NCBI GenBank assembly: GCA_015075185.1
Contig: JABTUW010000006.1
Span: 496,001 to 560,000, forward strand
Direction: 5' to 3'
From: Anaerolineales bacterium
GTDB lineage: Bacteria; Chloroflexota; Anaerolineae; 4572-78; J111
DNA length: 64,000 bases
Shown: in pieces, positions 16,927 to 22,830 of the stretch
Numbering within the stretch: the stretch's first letter is position 1
How the letters are laid out: every line of letters starts with the position of its first letter
Notes under the pieces: model-generated
What the model was told of the DNA's origin: nothing
Databases searched by the model: none
What the model saw: only the letters and a program-made list of their open reading frames with translations
Position numbers and translations under genes: made by a program

Positions 16927-17055
16927 CAGGAGTTACGCAGTTGTAGGATTTGCCCCCCTCCGCTTCGCGTCCCCCCACAGGGGGGAGAATTAGCTTAAGT
17001 CCCTCCCAAAGGGAGGGATTTAGGGAGGGCTTTTCCACCCACCGCGTAAGTCCTG
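16927..17055. mobile_element. MITE-like element 1 with 7-bp target duplication
   Basis: The ends are CAGGAGTTACGC (16927-16938) and GCGTAAGTCCTG (17044-17055), 11 of 12 complementary. Exact TCAATTA flanks lie at 16920-16926 and 17056-17062. The 129-bp body has no gene but two G/C-run hairpins (CCCCCC-ACA-GGGGGG and CCCTCCC-AA-AGGGAGGG). The ends match those of the element at 61335-61468. Confidence 0.82.
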
Positions 17056-17117
17056 TCAATTAGGCTATATTCTTTCCAGGGACGATGTTCTCTGGTACTA
17101 TTTAGTTCTCAAGATTG

Positions 17118-17131
17118 CTCCCCGTGGGGAG
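17118..17131 (+). promoter_or_regulatory. Hairpin over the ribosome site of the XRE gene
   Basis: CTCCCC-GT-GGGGAG includes the Shine-Dalgarno GGGGAGG of the gene starting at 17140. Folding would mask it; the palindrome could alternatively be a repressor site. Confidence 0.4.
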
Positions 17132-17139
17132 GTTTACCG

Positions 17140-17532
17140 ATGAACGTACAAATTATCGAGCGAGACGGCAAGCCGGAATGGGCGGTCATTCCCTATGAAT
17201 TATATCTGCAACTGGCCGAAGAGGCAGAGATGTTACAGGATATTGGCGATTATGATGCGGTCAGGATGAAGGTTGAGCGGGGTGAAGAAGAGTTAATTCC
17301 GAGTGACGTGGTCTACGCGATTATGGACGGCGAAAACCCGATTAAAGCCTGGCGAGAATACCGGCAACTGACCCAACAGCAGTTAGCCCAGGCGGTAGGA
17401 ATCAGCACTCCCTATTTGTCGCAACTGGAAAGGGGCAAACGAACCGGCACGACCGAAGTATTAACCGCGATGGCGAAAGTTCTAAAGGTATCTCTGGATG
17501 AAATCATAGTGCTGCCGGAGAAAGACCAATAG
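17140..17532 (+). CDS. XRE-family antitoxin-like regulator, no toxin adjacent
   Basis: 130 residues. The N-terminal ~60 residues resemble a Phd-type dimerisation region (ERDGKPEWAVIPYELYLQLAEE). The C-terminal half is an XRE helix-turn-helix (WREYRQLTQQQLAQAVGISTPYLSQLERGKR). This layout is typical of antitoxins paired with RelE/HigB-type toxins. Upstream is only MITE-like element 1 and downstream a 148-bp gap, so no partner toxin is visible. ATG 17140 has GGGGAGG 8 nt upstream. It could be an orphan antitoxin or a plain regulator. Confidence 0.85.
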   Translation: MNVQIIERDGKPEWAVIPYELYLQLAEEAEMLQDIGDYDAVRMKVERGEEELIPSDVVYAIMDGENPIKAWREYRQLTQQQLAQAVGISTPYLSQLERGKRTGTTEVLTAMAKVLKVSLDEIIVLPEKDQ

Positions 17533-17680
17533 ATAAGAGAGTAGTATGGGGTACAGTACTGTAAACTTGGTTAGATAGTCAGTAACGCAGATAGATCATT
17601 GACAAGTAGAAGAATTGATCGTAACATCAGCTCGGTTACCAGTTTAAAGATAATTCAGCTAAACCGACCAGGAAATCAAA

Positions 17681-18409
17681 ATGAAGCAACACGAAGCTGT
17701 GATTGAGGTGATGAAAGCCAATGGTGGCTTTGCTACATTTAGCCATCTTTATGCCGAAGTCTTGAAAGTGCCTGGTGTGAAGTGGGGGACGAAAACGCCT
17801 TTTGCCTCCATCCGGCGGATTGTCCAAGATGAGCGTTTCTTCTTCAAAATTCGGCCTGGTCTATGGGCGCTTAATGAATTTAAAGATAAGCTGCCATTTT
17901 CAGAGTCCATCAGTCCAAAAGCCCCAGAACAAAAGCAAGCCGAATTTAATCATACTTATTATCAAGGGCTACTGGTGGAAATCGGCAATTTAAAAAAATT
18001 GGCTACCTTCGTGCCAAACCAAGATAAGAACAAGCAATTTCTCAACAAACCCCTCGCTCAGGTAGCCACCGTACAAGAATTTTATCGATTTACCTATGAG
18101 GACATCGTCAAACAAGCACGTACCGTTGATGTGACGTGGTTCAACGAAAGAAAACTACCAAACGCTTTCATTGAGGTGGAGCATTCGACGGATATTCATA
18201 GGTCGCTTCTTAAGTTCGTCGAGTTGCAAGATTTTTATACGGACTTTGTTATTGTTGCGTCAGAGGCGCGCAAAGTAGAGTTTACTTCCAAGCTTGCGCT
18301 CAGTGCATTTCAGCCTATCCAAAAAAGGGTCAAGTTTTGGGATTATGAAAATGTCTCAAAACTTCATGCAAATTTGTCTGAATTACTACTAATTGAGCAA
18401 ATGATTTAA
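17681..18409 (+). CDS. Winged-helix protein with possible restriction-nuclease-like domain
   Basis: 242 residues. The N-terminal ~70 residues resemble a HARE-type winged helix (AVIEVMKANGGFATFSHLYAEVL, then TPFASIRRIVQDERFFFKIRPGLWAL). The C-terminal ~120 residues contain AFIEVEHSTDI and later DFVIVASEARKVEF. That spacing could be the acidic core of a PD-(D/E)XK nuclease, but this is a guess from pattern. A DNA-methyltransferase remnant lies 0.5 kb downstream, so it may be the surviving nuclease of a decayed restriction-modification locus. Function not proven. Confidence 0.6.
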   Translation: MKQHEAVIEVMKANGGFATFSHLYAEVLKVPGVKWGTKTPFASIRRIVQDERFFFKIRPGLWALNEFKDKLPFSESISPKAPEQKQAEFNHTYYQGLLVEIGNLKKLATFVPNQDKNKQFLNKPLAQVATVQEFYRFTYEDIVKQARTVDVTWFNERKLPNAFIEVEHSTDIHRSLLKFVELQDFYTDFVIVASEARKVEFTSKLALSAFQPIQKRVKFWDYENVSKLHANLSELLLIEQMI

Positions 18410-18482
18410 TCAGCGAGAAGTACTAGCAATTGGTCATATTGAAAGGATTAAGAAGATAGAAATAAGCGAACGCGATCCCAGA

Positions 18483-18674
18483 ATGGTTCTTTTTGACGAA
18501 TTACTCAGATTGGGTCTTAAAAAAAGATATGCCGGGCCAATAGCCCTTGATGCGGGAAGTAGCCAGGTATTAGTTGATAGAGATTATCTTTACTCAATGG
18601 GGGTGGAAGAGCAGGTATTACAAGATAAAATATTGTTTCTGATAACGAGATTTAAGCTTGGAGATTTCGGGTGA
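18483..18674 (+). CDS. Small hypothetical protein
   Basis: 63 residues, no domain recognised (MVLFDELLRLGLKKRYAGPIAL...). No good Shine-Dalgarno precedes ATG 18483. It sits in the low-density accessory patch. It may be a remnant of a larger gene. Confidence 0.35.
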   Translation: MVLFDELLRLGLKKRYAGPIALDAGSSQVLVDRDYLYSMGVEEQVLQDKILFLITRFKLGDFG

Positions 18675-18692
18675 GAGGAGCGGCCCGCTCTA

Positions 18693-18890
18693 TTAATCCT
18701 CATCTTTTAGAATCCTTTGATGAGCGGCTTTTACTCCCGCCTTTTCATTAAGTAAGTCAGCTATTGTTTTGGCTCGTTGTTCAGCAGGCATATCTTCGGT
18801 TTCAAACGTGCCACATATACAAAATTCTTGACGAGTTTGGGTGTTGAAAACCACAAAAGTATCTGAGTCAAATTGATAATAGTCGTACAT
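18693..18890 (-). CDS. Small hypothetical protein
   Basis: 65 residues: MYDYYQFDSDTFVVFNTQTR, then a Cys-x-Cys (FCICGTFE) and an Arg/Lys-rich C-terminal helix. AAAGAGA precedes the start. The composition is protein-like. Family and function are not recognised. Confidence 0.5.
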   Translation of the reverse strand: MYDYYQFDSDTFVVFNTQTRQEFCICGTFETEDMPAEQRAKTIADLLNEKAGVKAAHQRILKDED

Positions 18891-18943
18891 TAGGTTCTCT
18901 TTGCTACCTTTGGGCTAATCATACCATAACTCGCTTATTTCTC

Positions 18944-19105
18944 CATACCCAGCACAACTGCAAGTACTCCCGCCGCTGGACCGGCGAAGCCAGCCGCTAC
19001 AAGTTTTACCTGATCATGCACGAGCACCTGTTTGTTTTCCGCAAGCCACAGCCGGGCGAGGATTTGGGCCGGATTCGCTACAGCGTGTGGCGGCCCTCCG
19101 CGTAA
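18944..19105 (+). pseudogene. Remnant of a DNA methyltransferase C-terminus
   Basis: Frame 2 of the plus strand reads HTQHNCKYSRRWTGEASRYK and then FYLIMHEHLFVFRKPQPGED, ending at TAA 19103-19105. The EHLFVFRKP ending is characteristic of adenine- or cytosine-N4 DNA methylases. No start codon or catalytic motifs are present upstream; the frame runs into non-coding sequence. A truncated relic of a modification gene is the simplest reading. Confidence 0.65.
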
Positions 19106-19209
19106 GTGCAGCCCTGCTGTTGCCTTCATCTTCTAAAATTATATCTTGGTCCTGTCACAGAAGGATCGCGTAATTGAAATCATCCTCTGACAAAATAAGG
19201 AACAAACAG

Positions 19210-19476
19210 ATGAAAGCAGAATATGATTTCAGCAAGGGAAAACGGGGAGCCATTGACCCGCTGCCGTCTGGAAAAACTCGAATTACCATTCGCCTTGACA
19301 ATGACATCCTGGATTGGTTTCGAACCCAGGTCAATACAGCCGGGGGCGGCAACTATCAAACTTTGATTAACGATGCTCTCCGCAGCTACATTCAACAAGA
19401 GGCAGAACCGTTAGAAGAAACGCTCCGGCGGGTGGTTCGAGAGGAATTAAACACTACCTTTGCACTTTTAAAATAG
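19210..19476 (+). CDS. BrnA/CopG-type ribbon-helix-helix antitoxin, no toxin adjacent
   Basis: About 88 residues from ATG 19210 (MKAEYDFSKGKRGAIDP), with AAGG 9 nt upstream; an in-frame TTG at 19174 is less likely. The core GKTRITIRLDNDILDWFRTQV and YQTLINDALRSYI is the BrnA-type ribbon-helix-helix fold that binds operator DNA and neutralises BrnT. The usual toxin gene just upstream is absent; that space holds the methylase remnant. It may be an orphan regulator. Confidence 0.82.
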   Translation: MKAEYDFSKGKRGAIDPLPSGKTRITIRLDNDILDWFRTQVNTAGGGNYQTLINDALRSYIQQEAEPLEETLRRVVREELNTTFALLK

Positions 19477-19580
19477 AACGCTGATGAACGCTGAAAAACG
19501 CAGATTTGCGCAGAAAAATTTATAAAAAATCAGCGAAAATCTCTTGAATCTGCGTTATCTGCGTGCAAATTTTGGCTGAT
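19477..19580. repeat. Dispersed repeat with ~10-bp tandem units (AACGCTGATG)
   Basis: GAACGCTGAT, GAACGCTGAA and AAACGCAGAT follow each other from 19477, then partly complementary TCAGCGAAAATC / CTGCGTTATCTGCGT near 19530-19565. Such AACGCTGAT/ATCAGCGT repeats occur between genes in several phyla. It contains no gene. Confidence 0.6.
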
Positions 19581-19654
19581 TATAAAAAGTGCCAACATAG
19601 TAAATTAAAGCGGGCTGCCTGAATAATCCCAAAAACGTTTTCCTGATCAAATTT

Positions 19655-19690
19655 AGACCCTAAAGGTCTGCCAGACCTTTAGGGTCTTTT
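19655..19690 (+). terminator. Strong terminator between convergent genes
   Basis: A 15-bp perfect stem (AGACCCTAAAGGTCT at 19655-19669 with its complement at 19673-19687), a three-base loop and TTTT after it. It lies between the BrnA-like gene and the convergent exonuclease fusion and may work in both directions. Confidence 0.82.
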
Positions 19691-19696
19691 CTTTTC

Positions 19697-21811
19697 TCAA
19701 TAACTCAACCGGGCGTAATAGGTCTCCTGGGCCGCATTGCGGGCATCTTGCAGGGTGATGATGCCGCGTTCGGCCAGGAGGGGGATGAGCTTGAGGAAGA
19801 TTTCACCGGTCAGGATGGCATCGCCGAGGGAAGTGTGGCGGCCAATGATGTTGACCCCCAGCCGGGCGGCGATGGCTTCCAGGCTGTGGCCCTCCTGGTG
19901 GGGGTGGATAACCGCCGACAGGAGCAGCGTGTCCAGCACCGGGTTGATGAATTTGACTCCAGTTTGAGCCTCTTTTAGCTGCAGCAGGCGCATATCAAAG
20001 GCGGCGTTATGACCGACCAGCACGGTATCTTCGGCGAAGCGGCGGAAGAGAGGCAGCACCTGCTCGATGGTCGGCTGGCCGGCCAGCAAGTCGGGTGAAA
20101 TGCCGTGAATATTAATGGATTCGGGCGAAATAGAGCGGCGGGGGTCCACCAGTTGGTCAAAGATTTCCTGGCGGAGCAAGCGCCCGTTGACGATGCGCAC
20201 CGCGCCGATGGAGATAATTTCATCGCCGGCAGAGGGCGACAGGCCGGTCGTTTCGGTATCAAAGACGGTGTAGGTCAGTTCGGCCAGGAGCCGCTGGTCC
20301 AGTTCGGGTTTCTGGCCGGGCTGGTGGAACAGGTCGAAATCGTAATATTCGGGCCGGCTTTCCTGGGAAACCTGGAGGCTGCGGACCGGCTTGGGCTGGG
20401 TGGTCGGCAGCAGGAGCCGGAAGTAAGCGGTGTTGGTCGCCCGGTCGGCCTGGCACCAGACCTCGCCGCCGTGCCGTTCGGCCACCTCGCGCAGGGTCAG
20501 GGGGGTGCCTTCGCCCTCGGTAATCAGGGCCTGGTTTTGCCAGCTCCACAGGATTTCCATCTCGGTCGAGCCGTCGGGCCAGAGCATGTCCAGCACAGCG
20601 AAGCGGCCCGATTGTTTGAGGCGAAAGGTGACGTGCCGGATGTCGAGTTCGGCCCTGAGCCGGCCCATCATGTAGGTCATCGCCTGGACCACCGAGTAGC
20701 TGTCTACTTTGAGCCACAGATTTTCTTCCACGGTTTCCAGGCTGGTAGTGACGCCCAGTTTATCCTCAAAGCGGCGCTGAATGGCCCAGAGCAGGTCGTC
20801 GCCGAGCATCTCCTCCAGTTGCCAGTCGGCTTTTAAATCTTCGGCATATTCGGCAGTAGCCTGGTTAAGCTTGGCACTGAGGGTCAGCGCCTCATCGTAG
20901 ATGACCTGGCGAAAGCGGTGCAGCTTGGCCTGGTCCATCTCCGGGTATTCGAGGATGGTTTCAATGGCGGCGCGAATGCTGCCCAGCGAAGCCCGCACGC
21001 CCTCGGTCAGCGCCTGCAGTAAAATATCGCGGCGGCTGCTGGTCTGGAGCTGGCGGGTAATATCTTCCAGGGTCAGGATGAAGCCGCGCAGCGCGTGCTG
21101 CTGATCCAGAACCAGGGCAATCCGGGCGCGGATGAGCTGGCCGTTAGCGGCGGTGGTGACAAACTGCGACACCAACGGGCCGCTCTGCTTCTGGCTGCGG
21201 TAGAGCAGGTTTTCCAGGGCATGGGTGATGGCATGGCGGTCCAGCAAGCCAAACACCGAGCGCCCCAGGCCCATAAAGCCGCCGGCGCCGGAGAGGGTGT
21301 GGCCGCCGGGAGGCTGGCTGAGCAACTGCCTGGCCCGGCTGTTGTAGAGCAAAATCTGCCCCTCCATGTTGCAGGCCAGCACCCCCTCGCTTAATTCCGA
21401 CATCAAGACCGACAGCCGGTTCCGCTCTTCTTCCAGGTCGGCCCTGGCCCGCCGGATTTTGTCATCCTCGTCAGCCAAAAGGGTCTGAAAGCGGTCCGCG
21501 TAAGCATTGGCGGTTTCGGCCAGGCGGCGCATCTCCGCCGGGCCGGTCAATTGGACGCGGTGGGCCGGATTAGCGGTAAGAATCAGGCGCATCTCTTCGA
21601 CCAGCCGCCGGGCCGCCAGGATGTAGTGCCGGAAGAGGTAATTGAGGCCCAGGCCTAGGGCCAGGATTAACCCCAGGATCAGCAGAAAGAGCCAGATGGC
21701 CCAATCCCCGGCCGTGGCCGAGTTGAAGATGAGCGCGGCGGCAACCAACCCCAATATGACCAGGCCAATATTGGCCAGTTTCAGAATAAGTTCAAGGCGT
21801 GAGCGATCCAT
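19697..21811 (-). CDS. Degenerate membrane sensor kinase fused to DnaQ-type 3'-5' exonuclease
   Basis: 704 residues from ATG 21811, overlapping the preceding receiver gene by 20 nt. Two membrane helices (~10-58), HAMP-like linker (RHYILAARRLVEEM), coiled coil, PAS (~130-290), then a kinase-like region. Where HisKA has its HELRTP box there is EGVRASLGSIRAAIE, with no His, and the ATPase part lacks clear N/G boxes. So kinase activity is probably lost. From residue 512 a complete DEDDh exonuclease follows: FDTETTG (D518, E520), GHNAAFD (D606), HTSLGDA (H659, D664). In gammaproteobacteria a DnaQ-like exonuclease gene sits beside actP, DUF4212 and DUF294 genes; here it is fused to a sensor. Confidence 0.88.
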   Translation of the reverse strand: MDRSRLELILKLANIGLVILGLVAAALIFNSATAGDWAIWLFLLILGLILALGLGLNYLFRHYILAARRLVEEMRLILTANPAHRVQLTGPAEMRRLAETANAYADRFQTLLADEDDKIRRARADLEEERNRLSVLMSELSEGVLACNMEGQILLYNSRARQLLSQPPGGHTLSGAGGFMGLGRSVFGLLDRHAITHALENLLYRSQKQSGPLVSQFVTTAANGQLIRARIALVLDQQHALRGFILTLEDITRQLQTSSRRDILLQALTEGVRASLGSIRAAIETILEYPEMDQAKLHRFRQVIYDEALTLSAKLNQATAEYAEDLKADWQLEEMLGDDLLWAIQRRFEDKLGVTTSLETVEENLWLKVDSYSVVQAMTYMMGRLRAELDIRHVTFRLKQSGRFAVLDMLWPDGSTEMEILWSWQNQALITEGEGTPLTLREVAERHGGEVWCQADRATNTAYFRLLLPTTQPKPVRSLQVSQESRPEYYDFDLFHQPGQKPELDQRLLAELTYTVFDTETTGLSPSAGDEIISIGAVRIVNGRLLRQEIFDQLVDPRRSISPESINIHGISPDLLAGQPTIEQVLPLFRRFAEDTVLVGHNAAFDMRLLQLKEAQTGVKFINPVLDTLLLSAVIHPHQEGHSLEAIAARLGVNIIGRHTSLGDAILTGEIFLKLIPLLAERGIITLQDARNAAQETYYARLSY

Positions 21812-22178
21812 TGTCTTCCAAAATATGCCGCACCTGGGCCAGCAGCTCTTTGGTCGAAAAAGGTTTGGTAATGTAAGCGTCCGCGCCCAGGGCCAGGCCC
21901 TTGGCCATCTCGACCTCACGGCCTTTGGCCGTCAGCATAATGATTTTGATGTTCTGCCAGGCCGGATTCTCACGGATGCGGCGGCAGACATCAAAGCCGT
22001 TGATGTGGGGCATCATCACGTCCAGGAGAATCAAATCCGGCGCAAAGGCTGCCACCTGCTCCAGCGCCTCCCGGCCGTTGGGGGCAATACGCAGCTCGTA
22101 GCCGGCCTGCTCCATTAAAAACTCCAGGGAAATGACAATGTTTGTTTCGTCGTCAACAATCAAGACTTTTTTGGCCAT
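21792..22178 (-). CDS. Single-domain response regulator of the symporter-kinase operon
   Basis: 128 residues, receiver only: acidic pair in VLIVDDE, phospho-acceptor in LILLDVMMPHING, Lys in YITKPFS. It overlaps the next gene (sensor-exonuclease fusion) by 20 nt and so is translationally coupled to it. The nearest intact kinase in the same run is the symporter-kinase ending at 22831. It may act as a phosphorelay receiver between that kinase and the fusion protein; this is inference from gene order. Confidence 0.9.
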   Translation of the reverse strand: MAKKVLIVDDETNIVISLEFLMEQAGYELRIAPNGREALEQVAAFAPDLILLDVMMPHINGFDVCRRIRENPAWQNIKIIMLTAKGREVEMAKGLALGADAYITKPFSTKELLAQVRHILEDNGSLTP

Positions 22179-22224
22179 GGCCCTGATACCCCTTGCCTTC
22201 TGGACAAAAACCGGAATGATTTGG

Positions 22225-22276
22225 GCCGGGATTAGGGGATAAATAATAAAAAACTCTCCTAATCCCCAATCCCGGC
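22225..22276. repeat. Inverted repeat, GCCGGGATTAGGGGAT family (copy 1)
   Basis: The left arm 22225-22240 faces AATCCCCAATCCCGGC at 22261-22276, separated by an A-rich loop. The left arm is identical over 16 bp to 54547-54562. It lies between the membrane protein stop and the receiver gene. Confidence 0.75.
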
Positions 22277-22300
22277 AAATTTATTTTGAGTTGCTTGAAA

Positions 22301-22696
22301 TCAGACCTCGCTGGCGGGTTTGGGAAAGACGCGGCCCATAATGATCCCGCCCGGTATTCCGTACAGCAAACCAATGACAACCCCGACTATGACGCCCAGG
22401 GGGTTGTCCGGCGCGGCCAGCAGGCCCAGGGTCAGGCCGGTGACGGCCCCGCACAGGCCGAGCACGATGGCGCCGGTGCGCCCGCCGCCCACCCAACCGA
22501 CGATCCCGCCGCCCACCGCCCAGAGCAGGGCCATCAATAAGGCCATACCCCGCATGTTAACCAGGGCCTCCAGGGAAAGATAGCCCAAAAAGCGAGCGAT
22601 GACATACGGGAAAATGGTGGCGGTCAGGCTGACCCCGCCCATCCCGCCAACCAGGGCGCTGAAGAGGGCGCGCCAGATAGAGCGTTTTTGGAGCAT
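22301..22696 (-). CDS. Glycine-rich membrane protein of unknown function
   Basis: About 131 residues from ATG 22696, with AGGAGG 11 nt upstream; a TTG at 22705 lies too close to the ribosome site. Three hydrophobic Gly-rich segments are visible (ALVGGMGGVSL, LLMALLWAVGGGIVGWVGGG, LGVIVGVVIGLLYGIPGGIIMG), suggesting tightly packed helices. I know no family. It lies in the run between the symporter-kinase and the receiver, so it may be part of that sensing system. Confidence 0.7.
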   Translation of the reverse strand: MLQKRSIWRALFSALVGGMGGVSLTATIFPYVIARFLGYLSLEALVNMRGMALLMALLWAVGGGIVGWVGGGRTGAIVLGLCGAVTGLTLGLLAAPDNPLGVIVGVVIGLLYGIPGGIIMGRVFPKPASEV

Positions 22697-22722
22697 AGAG
22701 ATCAATTCCTCCTAAGAAAATA

Positions 22723-22780
22723 GTAGACGGTAGACAGTAGACAGGGATAAATTCATCCCTGCTACCTTGCGACTCTGCTA
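22723..22780. repeat. Heptamer array GTAGACA with hairpin core
   Basis: GTAGACG, GTAGACA, GTAGACA (22723-22743), then CAGGGAT-AAATTC-ATCCCTG as hairpin core (22742-22761), followed by CTGCTAC-type units on the other arm. It lies between the symporter-kinase and the membrane protein gene. Confidence 0.7.
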
Positions 22781-22830
22781 CCTTTTCATTGTTGGTGGCG
22801 TGCCACGGTTCGTGAACACTCCTTTGAAAT

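Noticed and set aside
18935..19129. Minus-strand 64-codon frame
   Set aside because: It lies antisense to the methyltransferase remnant, which has recognisable family sequence.
20105..20836. Plus-strand frame of 243 codons
   Set aside because: Antisense of the sensor-exonuclease fusion, whose catalytic motifs are clear on the other strand.
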